Source of the DNA: Scortum barcoo | Lineage: Eukaryota; Chordata; Actinopteri; Centrarchiformes; Terapontidae | Length of the DNA stretch: 64,000 nucleotides | Reading direction: 5' to 3' | NCBI GenBank assembly: GCA_023238725.1 | Contig: CM041546.1 | Span: 13,880,528 to 13,944,527, forward strand | In this document: one piece after another, positions 49,986 through 62,900 of the stretch | How the letters are laid out: each line of letters opens with the position of its first letter | How positions within the stretch are numbered: position 1 is the stretch's first letter | The notes under the pieces: model-generated | Told to the model about the DNA's origin: nothing | The model's input: the letters and a program-made list of their open reading frames with translations, nothing else | Databases searched by the model: none | Position numbers and translations under genes: made by a program

Positions 49986-52900
49986 GTATGTTCCTCTCTT
50001 TCTCCATTTCCCGTCTTTAGATATTGTGTGTGTCTGTTTATAACTCTGATTCTCTCCTTCCCTCCTTAATTCAGTCTCCCTTTCTGTCTGTCGCCCCCCC
50101 CCCCTCCCTTCTCCCCCTCTGTCACTCTCATTCCCTGCCTAATTCACTGGAGGTTTATTGGCATACAGGCAGGATTGTTTTGCCAAACCATTACAGTTCA
50201 AAATTCAATGAAGGCGCAATTCTCAAAATGTGCTTTCAGTCTGTTTCCCTGACCCCCCCCCCCTTCTCTTCCATGAAAGAGTTGTCTTCCTCTTTTTTGT
50301 CCTTCGATTCCCCTTTATCTCTTTTCTGCGCTGTCATTTTTTATGTACTACTTTTATTTTAAATGCTCTCGCTCATTCTTTCTATTTGTCAGCATTTAAC
50401 CCCCCCCCCTTTTCTCCCCCTTTTCCGTCTTTCTGCTCAGCTCAGCTCTATCTTCCTCTTGTCGATCCCTTCGTTTTCTCGCTATTTCCCCTCTAACCCC
50501 TTAAAACCCTCTTTGGTCAATCCCCCCCCCCCCTTCCCTTCTCACCCCTCCTTACCTCAGCACTTGCAGCAGAGAAGCTCACTCCACAGTCCATGCTCTG
50601 TCTTTCTGTGTCGAGATTTTTCTCTCTTTAATGTTTTCTTCTCTCCTTCTCCCCAGCCTCACTCCATCATCCCACCCCTTCCTTCGCAAATATCTCTTAT
50701 CTCTCCGGGCCCTAATTTCACCAAAATATGTCATCCTTTGCGTGTTCCTCCGCCACTTCCCCCCACCCCCCCCACCCCCCCCCCCCCCCACCTTTCCGTT
50801 CTCCGAGGAGTGACTTTTCTGTTTTCCAACCTCTGATTGCACTTCCCTCCATCCGCTCATTTTGCCCCCCCACTACCACACCCCCTACATTTCCTGTTGT
50901 CTCCAGGTCTTTTCTCCACCCTGCTTTTAATAACATATGTCAGAGTTTAACCTCTTCCACCTTGTTTTCCCTCAGGTGTGTTTGGTCTTTAACCCTCCCC
51001 CCTGCACTCTCCACACCCCCACACCCTCTGTCCTCCCTTCCCCTTCCCTCGCTTTCCCTGCTTCTACCTCTCTATCTCTCTGCTCTCCCACTTACAGTTG
51101 TTTCATTTTCCTCTTCCTGTTTTACTCCTGTTTTCATTATTCATAACTGTAACTTATTTCATCAGGCCCAAGCTCATTAGGCACTGACCCCCATTGCCTC
51201 CTGCACCTCCTGGTTAGCATACATCGCATGCAGTCTTCCCTCTGTATGGCGTGTCTGCTTCTCCCTCTGAATCATACGACTCCTGTGAAGCTTATCACCT
51301 TATCTAGATATCTCTCCTCTTACCCCCCCCCAGCATCCTTGTTTTGTTTTTTATTTCTTGATATGGCCTTTTCTGTCCAACCCCCCCCCCCCTTCCGTTC
51401 AAGTGCTACCTCTACTCCAGCTCTATCTTTCTCCCCTTACTTCTCCCACCCTCTGTCTCTCTCCACGTCTCCCCTGTCCCCTCCTTATCTCACTAGCGTG
51501 TATGTGTGTGTGTGTCTCCCCTCGTCCCTGTTCCCTCCCTGCCTTCCTGCTGTCCTCCAGGTACGCTTGCTGTACTGCTCCCAGGAGGAGGCCGAGCTGG
51601 TCTTCCGAGCCGCCTGGGCCGCCGGTCAGGCCGGGGCCTCGCACATGTGGTTTGCTGTGGGTCCAGCTCTCTCAGGTTTGGGCATGGAGAGCCTGCCCCG
51701 GGCTCTGTTTGCCGTGCGGCCCCAGGGCTGGAGGGACGAACCTCGCCGGAGGATTGCTCGGGGTGTGTCGGTGCTGACTCACGGGGCAGTGGCGATGCGC
51801 AAGGATTACGGGACCACGGGTGGGCCGAACTTCGTCACCAACTGCATGACGGATGCCAATCAAACCCAGAGGCTGCGGGGCAGGATGAGGTGAGAAGGAG
51901 ATAAGAGGAGAGAGGAATGCTCTAAAGGGGGAATAAGAGGAGGGGAGGAAGAGAAATGTAAGGTGGTAGGTGTGGGCAGGGTAGATACAAGGCAGCTGGC
52001 AGATAGGACAAAATACACTAAATATGTGAAGAAAAAAGAAATAGAGACAGGATAAGGTGTATTCTATGAAATGAGTTGGTTCTGCGCCAGAAGGAGCTGG
52101 AAGGTATATGGGTGGAGTTGGTAGATTCAGTGTCAGAGAGCAGACACAGAGGGGATATCTGAATTTGGAGCTGGCTATCATCCATGCAAAATAGATGTTG
52201 TTGGTGCGTGTAGTTGTGAGTTGGCAAAATTACCCCAGCATCTGTAGCAAGCGGACCATGTCTCATGTATATTAATGAGCCGGCTTTAATATATTCCTCG
52301 TAGGCTGTGCAAACAGGCAGCAGCACACTCTAACAGGTAGCCCAAGTGGTGCTGGTTGTCGTCTTGGTTCAATTTCAACGGCGGTTATTCTTGATCCATG
52401 GACACACCACACATACGCTGCTGAACAGAGAGACTACTTTAAGTTTGGTCGTTGTGAAAATGAGCCAAACATGTAATTAATTAGTCTGTTTGGAGTCATT
52501 TTTGTAAATGAAGCTCAGAACAAACAGTGTGGCGATAGAAGGGGAATGATTAATGGATTGTTTTGTCTTTGCTTATAAACAATGTCCAAGTACAGAGGAG
52601 CAAGGTGTTTGATTTATTTCCATTTTTTTGCACTGCTACCTGCTGTTCACTGTCTGTAACTACAAGCTGCTGTTCCATGTGAGGCTTTCTGTCATGTGGA
52701 TGAAAAAAAAAAAAAAAAGCTTTCAGGATCGTATTTTGAAGCCAGCAAGATGACACGAGGAGACAATTAGAGGGCCTGTCCTGTGTGATTATCAGACAAA
52801 CTATAGAGCATGCAGCCGATGCAGAGAGCAGCAGTTGTCAGACTTCAAAGGTTCTGACAAATTCAGCGTGTCTGATCATTCGTCTGTAGATGTGATTAAC

Positions 52901-55900
52901 AGACAGGCCCTCACTGTCACTATTGAGGTGCTGTGACTTACATTAAAGTGGGAAGAGAATAAGGCAGGTTTACTGTTGCATCAAAACCAGCCCTGTGATT
53001 TCTACTTTCTCTTCCTGAGAGAACAATTAGTTCATTCACAGATATTATGTGTTTGTCGTTTACTCACTATTTGCCTTCTCCTTTCGTCTCCATTCATCGC
53101 CATGCAGGTATTTCAGCAACATCACGCTTGGGGGTCGAGACTACTCCTTCAACAGTGACGGTTACCTGTCCAACCCCTTCCTGGATGTCATTTCCTGGAC
53201 ACCTGGACGTGGATGGGAAGATGTAAGGACATGACATCACTTTTTTACATCTAATCATGTGCTTTGAGTCTCACTTTAGAAAAAAAAAGGGGCATGATTT
53301 GTGTTGAATCGCGTCATGCATTGGTTATATATTATTTTGCTGTTTGAGTCTTGTGATTCGTGAAAAACTGTAATTCTGTCTTCTGCAAACGACTGCAAGG
53401 GCAAAAGCACCTAGCAATTGAACCCAAAGGTTTTGTGCTGATTGCAGCAACATTCCTGAGTCTTAGGCTCTCCACGTTAGCCAGAGGAGAGGCTCCATGC
53501 TGCATTGGCATCTGAAATAAGAATATAAACCTGACAGTGAGGATAGCTGGGTCACATGGGTTCCTTTTCATGTAAAGTTCACTTTGGCTATCGGAGCCTG
53601 AGGCTGCTGACCATTTGACCGTGCTTTGTCTGCTCCTCCTGTGCCAGTTGTTCCTCTTTGTATCTTGACTATTTCTTGGTCAAAGCACTCATACAATACC
53701 ACAAATGCTCACGCACACACACACACACACACATTCATAGCGCTGAAACAATTAGTTGACTGACAGAAATCTAACCATCACAATCTTTACTTATTGATTA
53801 ATCGTTGAGGTCACCTTTCCAGCTTCGACGATGTGAGGATTTGCTTTATGTTTATTTTCTACCACTGTAACGTGAACATCTTGTGGTTTTGGAGTAATGT
53901 TGAGTACGTGATGTGAAAAACTTAAATGGATCAATTAATCAATTAAAAGAAAGTCATCCCAAGGTTAAAGGACAGGCTCACATGTTCTTGGGTCAATATG
54001 ACAATGCCCGTATGTACCTTTACAGACACATTGGCTGCTGTAATTCTCTCCTCTCCTCTTCTCACTGGCTGAAGTGATAGAGAGCAAAATTCACACTCCT
54101 GAATTTGTACAAAAATGCATTTTAAATTTAAGGTGAAGTTAATATGAAGCAGTCTGAGTTATCAAAATCAAGGAGCTATCCTCTAAGTAACTAAAGTCTT
54201 CTTAGTGGAAAATTCCCTCTTTGTGATTCCCTGAACAGTGTTTACCAGCTGGGATACAGCAGATGAACAGAACCACAAAAAGGGAATTTTGTACAGACTT
54301 TTTGACCCTTGATTTGACTAACTCAGATTGTTGGAGCTTCACAGGGCTTTGGCTGAATCTTCATGAATTAGTTTCTACACAGAATGAGGACTGTGGATTT
54401 TGTCCCCCATTTCTTATGCAGTAGTGTTACAAATAGACACTTCACAGCCAGAATGGAGAGCAGGAATTCTTAAATGTATGTTTATGTGAGAGAATTGTAT
54501 TTAGACCGACTTAAAGGACGTGAACCTATCCTTTAATCGATAATGAAAGTGATCGTTAGTTGCAGCCCTGCAGTCAAACACGTCTACTCATACATTTCAT
54601 TCTTCGTCATTTTGCCGAAAGCAATGTTCTGGTGTAGGCTCTGATCGATAGCTTCTGATTTGCTTTTATTTTCTGCTTATGTTTTCAGATCTTTTACTGT
54701 AAAATGAAATGCACATTTAAGTACTGCTGAAGATCTGCGGGTGTCATTATCATATGGTTGTGGATCCACAGTTGTTTTGTGTGTGTTTCAGTGTCTTCTC
54801 TACATAACCGCATGCATGTCTACCAAACCCCGGTACCCCTGGCATGTCATGCATATTCTATAAAGCTGTGGTTTGTTCAGAAATCCTTAATACGAAGCCT
54901 TATCACCTGTTGGAGATGCTTCCCTTTAATGCGGCGGGATTTTACCCGTGTCAGTGTCAGAAGAGAGAGCGATGCTCATTTTCTCAACCGCACACCAGCA
55001 CCTCAACACCACACTGTACATGCATAAAGACACCCGACACTCTGCAACTGCACATAATCACAAACAACGCACAAATACAAATACCGATGCACCCGCACAC
55101 ACTTTCACAAACACACACACACCAGCGCAAAAACACACATTGGTGGTTCTCAGCCTCCTGCTGGTTTTAACAGCCCACCAGAGTCCAGTCTCAGCGTGTC
55201 GTAACATGCTGACTCCTGCCGTATCCCTCAAATCCCTTTCAATTAGAAGCTCCTGCGCTGGTCCTTCGACTCTGCGCAAACCCGGGGTACGAAACCCGCC
55301 CACACACACAGGCTTAGAACTTACACACAGACATGTGTGCACACAAATGAGGGTGCATACTGTATGCTTACACACATATGCTTACACCCATCTTGCATAA
55401 ACCCTATTGCACACACGCTCACACACACAATGAGGATAAGATGCCTGTATCTGCCTATTATGCACATGCACGCTGTTGCTCTCCCTGAATATTTAATGTT
55501 CTCTTTACAATGACTGCACCATTACCTAGAGCCCGGGAGCGCCCAGCTCAGCTTACTGAAACACTGCAGACTAGTACTGAAGGTTGTCCAGCATTAGTGC
55601 CGCTTGTTTCTGCCACAGATGCAGGACATGGAGCTAGACGTTCCAGGATATCTCTGCTTTTTAATGAGCATTTATTAACGCCACTCATAGCCGCTAAAGG
55701 ATATGTTTTCCTTCAAAGTGGTTCCCAGTCCTCAAACTTTTGTTCCAAACCGAAATACTTCTTTTGCCCTTTAAACCTTCCCACAATTTGAAAAGTCTGA
55801 AGGGTTTTTTTCCCTGGTGGTTCATTTCCTGATGTTTGTGTGCAGGTTTTTCTGGGTATTTGTCTGATAGTGAGAGTAGTGTGTTCTCCTGTACTGTAAG

Positions 55901-56115
55901 CTCTAACTGTTTCCTGTCTGTGTTCCCCGAGTGTGTTTTGATTGAATGTCTGTTGCGGAGCAGCGGTCGAAGTGCAGTCGAAATACTGTCATTGTTGCCA
56001 CCTCCTCCTCTTCTCTCTGCCAGAGCTTACATTACACAGACAGGCAGGCTGCACAAAGATGCCAAACTTTACTCTACTAGCCTGTTTAAGCACTCAAATT
56101 CTTGTGTATTTTATA

Positions 56116-56158
<43 letters not shown>

Positions 56159-59100
56159 ACTGTATATCTATGTAAAAAGTGCGTGTGCATGAGTATACAG
56201 TACGTATGCACATTTTCTTCTGTGTGTCGCCTCAGCTACACTTGTCACGACGAGACTTTTATCAGGTGATCACGCCACAATGTGTCAAGTGATCCTCCGC
56301 GCTGAATTTTCTCGGGCGTGGTTCTGTCTATGCCGCTTTCAAAAGTCTGAATATGCCAGGTGCCAGCATCCAGTGGCAGTGCATATAAACAATTCAAAGA
56401 GAAGGGGGAAACAATGATACAGCCAAAGGGACGCTTGACAGACGTTTTCAGGTCAACGGTGGACACAGAACAATGTGGTCTCGCAGCATCATTCGCACTG
56501 AAATGACATCTGCAGCCATGGGTCTACCCTCTGCATATGTGCCTTTTCAGTGCGTAAACGCCTCTGAAAATGACCAGAGCTTGACACATAAAAATCCAAA
56601 TAAAGTCAAATTAAACCGTAGGTTCGCTTCCAGGTGATTCAATGGCCTCAAGGTTAGAAATGTGGATTTCTGCTCGCCACAGAAAACATCTCAGAGCTCG
56701 CTCAGTGAAGCTCATTGTTTGTACAAGCATAAATCTGTCAGTCACTTGCTTTCATCCTACTCAAAGCCATTCTATGTAAATTATTATTATTTTCTTCTAT
56801 GTCTGATTTGACACTACAGTAAATGACTAGTACAAACGAATGTGGATAACCACTGTAATCCCATCAATCAGTGGAGCCTTTGCATATGCACAAATGTGTC
56901 AGGTAATTGCTCCCAACCCACATAATAATGAATATCCAGGGCCTGGTGCTCTAAAAAGGAGCGAGTGGGCACAATAACCTTTATAATACCTGTGCACTAT
57001 AATGCAAAACAGTACCGTAGCCCTGCAGTAAATACAACCTTTATGAAGCTTATTATACTGTGCTTTATTGAGACTGTCAAGGGGATGCTCATTCGTCTTT
57101 GTAGTCATATTGTGGCTATAGTTTGTGATATAGTATTGTAAAAATCCCATCTGTGTCATGCAAGGAAGGACAAAATGAAGCAGACTGATGCAGTGATCAT
57201 TACAGTGACTGTATCATGTTGTATTAATGTTATTCTGTCTACCCTTTTACTGTGTGTGACAAAGCAAATGTCTGAGGCTATGATATTGTTGTCATTATGA
57301 CACAGAGTAGGATTTTTCTATTCTATTTCATGAGTAATTATTTTAAATTACATTTAGAGTGGCTCCTTACCATTGAAACACTGTTCTTATCTTGTAACTG
57401 AGCTTTATTATGCTGCTTTCTTCTTCCATTTTAAAATATGTGATAGATACAGTGTTTAAATGTGCATGCTAGAGGTACTTGTAGGCAATTGTGTCAACTA
57501 TCAACATTAGCGAAGGAATAAATCACAATATAAAACACTCTATTAAAAGCCTTAACATAAAAATAATTATTTTTCTGGTCTTTAGCTGGTTTGACATTAA
57601 AAACAAACATCATCTGTATCTGTGCCAATTATTAATGCAAAACACATCTGTTTAAAGACATCACTTGTAGTATCACTGGCAATAATTATACCTGTTAAAG
57701 TACTATTTTTGCTTTGGTCTCCAGAATAAGTGTTTGGCATTTTAAATAATGACTGACCGTAAATTAGAGCCGTGGTCAGTCACAGTGCCTCACACCTCCC
57801 TGCAACATGTACAGCAACAAAATAATTTCAACCTTTTTATAACTTTATTGTCAAATATGAAGTAAAAGTATTATGGATAACTGTAATGTAATTTTTGTAT
57901 TTGGACTGTGTTGGAACGAGTAGTTAAGTTTCTCTAAAAACTTAAACTGAATTGTGAATAAAGGAAGTAATACTAAGGTGTAAAAATATGTCATTTACTT
58001 AAATAAAAATTACATTATAGTTACAGTACTGGCATCAAAATATACTCAAACTACAGAAAGTTTAAAGCACTCATTTCATACATATTTTATTTCAGTTATT
58101 ACTGTTTAAAGATAGATGCACTATTTCATACACTGCCAGGTAGCTTCAGCTATGAAAATGCATCATAGTTTGTTATTTTATTATATTTTGTATTGATAAT
58201 CTCAATTTGCAATTTGTAACTTAAACTTAAAAATTAAAACTAAAGTAAATGTGGACAAGAGGTACATTATTTCTCTCTGAAATGTGGTGGAGTTGCAGTA
58301 TTAAATAGCATAAAATGAAATTACTCAACAAAAGTTCAAGTACATCAGAATTGTACTCACTTATACTTGAGTAAGTGTACTGAGTTACTTTCCACCACTA
58401 AATTTCAAATTCTAATTTCTTACTGGCTAGATAACCTTAATTTAAACATTTAAAGTAACATTACTGCTTACAGCAGAACAGGTGTTTACTTCGTAACTTA
58501 CATCTATATGTTAGATGGACATTTTCTGCCTTCCCTCTTATATATGTAGAACTTTAATGTTGGGATTATTAGCCAAAAACAGATTCTCAAAGCCTGAAAA
58601 ACAACATGTACACTCCGTTTCCAAATACACACACGCACAGAAAGACACACTTTAACTTTCTGATACTTGCTTTGTGTTAATTATTATTGTTGAGATTACA
58701 TTAATGATTATAAATGGATGTGATTACCAAAAAACAAAAGAGATACTGATTGTGGGAGATATGTGTGGGTTTGTGTACTCCATCTCTCTAATGTTTCACT
58801 CGTCTGTTCCCCCAGGTAGGCTGGTGGGAGAACGGCGTGCTGAGGCTTCGATACCCAGCCTGGTCCCGCTATGGGCCTTTCCTTAAACCACCTGATGATG
58901 CCCAGCACCTCCGCGTTGTCACACTGGAGGAAAGGCCATTTGTCATTGTGGAGCTGGCAGATCCCGCATCCGGGACCTGCATCCGTGACTCAGTGCCCTG
59001 CAGACGACCCCTTAATGCCAGGTTTGAATCCTTTGGATTTAAGAAGAAATCCTCAAACTGTTTTTTATTTGTTTAAGGTTGATGTGTTTCATGTAGGACT

Positions 59101-59927
59101 GGATGTTATCGACTTATTCCATAAGTTTCACCAAAAGCTGCAATTGTCTGAAGCGGTAACAAAAGATAATAGTAACAAGTAGAAGCCTCTCCACTTTATT
59201 TACGAGTGCTGTGAATGGAGTTCCTAAGCTCCCATGACGCCATCCAATTGAGGGGACATCAATCACCTATCAAAACTGTGGCCTCTTCACTCCCTGACCA
59301 TAATCAATAACAGACTGCTCTCCAGAGGATCAGTGGAATGACTCGGGTCTGGAATCAGATATGACCACAGTGGAGTTTTATGGTTCATCAGCTTCTGAAA
59401 GGATGACAGCACCTATCCTACACTGGTCGATCAAACCTGTCACCAAGGGCTTTGCCACAATATTCCTTCTATGTGACCATTTTCCTCTGTTTGGCTCCTT
59501 CTCCCTCTCCTTTGCTCTTTCTCAATGTTGAAATGTTGCACCATTACACCAATTGAGATGCGATTTTTAAGGCTTTTTCATTTGACATTTGTTTACTTGC
59601 ATTTTTTTAACTTACTTTTTCCTCTCTGCGACTCTTTCACAGTGCCATCCATGAGGGCGTGGCTCCCATGAAGCAGTGCTGCAAGGGCTTCTGCATCGAC
59701 ATCCTCAAGAGACTGGCCAAGATTGTCGGCTTCACCTATGACCTTTACTTAGTAACCAATGGGAAACATGGGAAGAAAATTGATGGGGTTTGGAACGGCA
59801 TGATTGGAGAGGCAAGTCTTTGTTTATGTGTGTGTGGGTTGGGGGGGTGCCTGTTGTTCTGCCTGTCTGCCTTTGTGAGCAATGTGTTCTCAATGTCGGT
59901 CCCGTGTCACTTGCATGTATGTGTGAA

Positions 59928-59965
<38 letters not shown>

Positions 59966-62900
59966 TTATATTTGTGTCTCTGCATATTTTGTGTTGCATT
60001 GTCAGTCAACAAGCCGCATAGTAGCATTCCTCAGGCTGTTCTCCTGTGTCCTGGGTGACCAGTTAAACGCTATGTGTCACATCAATCGCTGTGAGAGTTA
60101 TGGCCACTTAACCACTGCCAGCAATCAGACAGCTGTCATTTGTTACACACACAAAAATGCACACACACACAAACATGCACACACACACACAGATACAAAC
60201 ACACAGATACACACACACTGTAATAGAAGGCAAAAAATGCTCAGTTGCTTACATATGCGGTTAACACATGCTCTTCTGCAAATACTTCCCTACAGTATGA
60301 TTATCTGCAGTGACACATAGAAGCACAAACACACACACACACACACATATTGTCAGACACCCCCTGGCTAGTTGTGATTAGTCCTTGATATTTTCTTGGC
60401 AATACTCGCCGAAGTTCATGATCCCCCCATCAAGAAATGCTGGCAGAAAAAAAAAAAAAAACACACACACAAACAGACAAGCATGCACACATGCTCACAC
60501 ACATACTGAGATCGATACGGGGGCTGCTGTTTCATTGAAGCGTCCCGCTGTTTCTATCTTTGTCCCAAAGGGAACTTGCCAAACGCCAGTTGTTACAGGT
60601 TCCAAAACAGCTCCACTGCGCTCTCCTGCTGTATCATTTATAACTTGAGCCTGGGCCAGAGCTGTCTGTCGAATCTATTTTCACATGCAAAAGGCCAAGT
60701 GAATTTTGTTTTCTCAAACTAATGTCTGTCTTTTGATCAGATGTTCCAAAGCCTGCCATTCTTTGATCAGGTAATCCAGAGACTTGGCAGAGTTGTGGGG
60801 AGGGTGCTTTGCTTTCCGCTTCGCTTCATTTTTCTGCTGATTTGCTCTGAAGAGTGGATGTGCCATGTCTAATGTAGATTAACATTTCACTTTTACAATC
60901 AGCAGACACAGCATTTTTTAGGTTTTTCTACATGGTGGCAGGGAGGAGACGGACCTCAGCTCATTTTGAATGCTAAAGAGATGCACGAGAGACACGTGTT
61001 CAGTATTTGTACCAGATTGAATCCTTGGCCTTTCTCATGCAGGCACATTTGACAGTGTTCAAAGGGTCAGGGTGCAGAAATGTCTCTATCTCACCTGGAA
61101 ACAAACGTTTGGACTGTAAAAGATTGGCTTTGTCTATAAACCTTTGCAAGAATGACCCATTCTGAACTTTCTTTTATTCTGCTGATTCTTATCCCCTTTA
61201 GGTGGTATACAAGCGAGCAGACATGGCCATTGGCTCACTGACTATCAATGAGGAGAGGTCAGAGGTTGTAGATTTCTCTGTCCCTTTTGTGGAGACGGGG
61301 ATCAGTGTAATGGTCTCCCGTAGCAACGGAACTGTATCACCATCCGCTTTCTTAGGTAAGAGGCCCTGTTTATGTGTGGCGTATAGCTGATGTACAGAAT
61401 CTAATCTAATTGTAAAGTGTTGAGTTTGCATAAAAAGGCTCAGTCTTTGGCTGCTGGTCCTTACATCTAGATTAGCCGTTACTTTTTCTTAGCTGCTCAT
61501 GTCTTCTCAACTTATAGTTTCACTCCGTCAGCAGACTCGAGGCTCCAGTGGGAGAGCAGTGTTATTGGCCTATAGACTGCATTGAGAAGATTGTAAAAAA
61601 AAGAGAAACACTGTTTATGGACTTCTGGAGAATATGTTTGCTCCAACGCTTTCTATTTTCACTGTATACAAGGCTCGTCTGTGTAGATATAATATATAAT
61701 TTGCCAGTTTACTGAAACCTTCTTGTCCCCTCTATTGATAATTACAATAATCTACTAATAATAATGATTAAACGGTTTAATCAGCCCTAATGAGTGTTAT
61801 TTTTTTGTTCTTCAAAGAGCCCTACAGTCCAGCGGTGTGGGTGATGATGTTCGTCATGTGCCTGACCGTTGTGGCTGTGACCGTCTTCATTTTTGAGTTC
61901 TTCAGCCCTGTGGGCTACAACCGCAGTCTCCAGACTGGCAAGAGTGAGTGATGGGTCTGAGCTGTCTGTCTTTCCCTGCCTGATAGATGGATCTCCGTGC
62001 TGTCCATCGCTTTTGCCGTACGGGTCAAATTGACAAACAATTACAATAAAAAAAAATATTTTTTTCATATTTTAAGTATGATAATTTGTTTACATTGAAT
62101 TAGTTTTTCTAGCTGTGTGACTGTCACACTCATGTACTGATCGAGGTTTTGAATATGCTGCCCTGAATCCTTAACTCTGAGTGTGGTGAAGAGGATATTA
62201 TACCTACAGTGTGTTGAACTGCATCCAAGTATTCTCGATATTGAAGCAGCCATTTATTATTCAACAGCATAGTTTGTACCCCTGTGATATTCAGTATGCC
62301 TGATGCTTCGGTCCAATACCCAACCTGACTCGCCTCTTTTACTGCATGATTGCTGTGCTCTACATAATTTTACCTCTGTCATCCTCCCATATATCCCTCT
62401 CATTCACTCTCATCTCTCCTTCCTTCCTCCTTTACTCCCGTTGTATAAAGGCAGGAGTGTCTGAGCCCGCTGAATGGTGATTTGCACCATGCGGTTTAAT
62501 TATTTGTAAGATCACGGCAGCAGCTGAATTGAAAGCTGCCATCCTCGAAACGTATAGTCACCGCCTTATGAGCTTTGGCGTGAAAAAGCCTGCTAGGTAT
62601 TTTCATATATAGTAAACCCATTTTACAGATCATTCAGAGAAGTTTAGTTTGAATCAGCTGCTTCATCTGCAGTCAGATGCCGCTGAATACACTATTGTGC
62701 CGTGTACTGGCTGGATTGATGTCTAGAAAAAATGTTACAACCGCTCATTACGTTCAAAAATCTTTTTCTCTCTTTCTCTCTCTCTTTTTCCACACTATTA
62801 TCATTTTGGCCAGAGGCTGGAGGGTCTACTTTCACTATAGGAAAGTCTGTATGGCTTTTGTGGGCCATTGTCTTCAACAATTCTGTGCCAGTGGAGAACC

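Larger units (their letters stand above)
48264..51560 (+). other. grin2d intron 3 (3.3 kb), strongly pyrimidine-rich on the coding strand
   Basis: Most of the intron is C/T-dominated, with CT microsatellites at 49649-49694, 49825-49854 and 49933-49982 and many poly-C runs (about 50094-50103, 50252-50260, 50401-50409, 50522-50533, 50758-50789, 51379-51392). No exon is supported inside. Confidence 0.85.
53223..58815 (+). other. grin2d intron 5 (5.6 kb)
   Basis: The longest intron of the coding part. Contains a nested pair of transposon remnants at 53742-54570, CA-rich DNA at about 55080-55440, a GT microsatellite at 56120-56156 and an AAGTA-type repeat at about 57840-58400. No exon is recognised. 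Confidence 0.7.

Noticed and set aside
50363..51180. Several open frames rich in Ser, Pro, Leu and Phe in grin2d intron 3
   Set aside because: They are the translation of C/T-rich low-complexity DNA.
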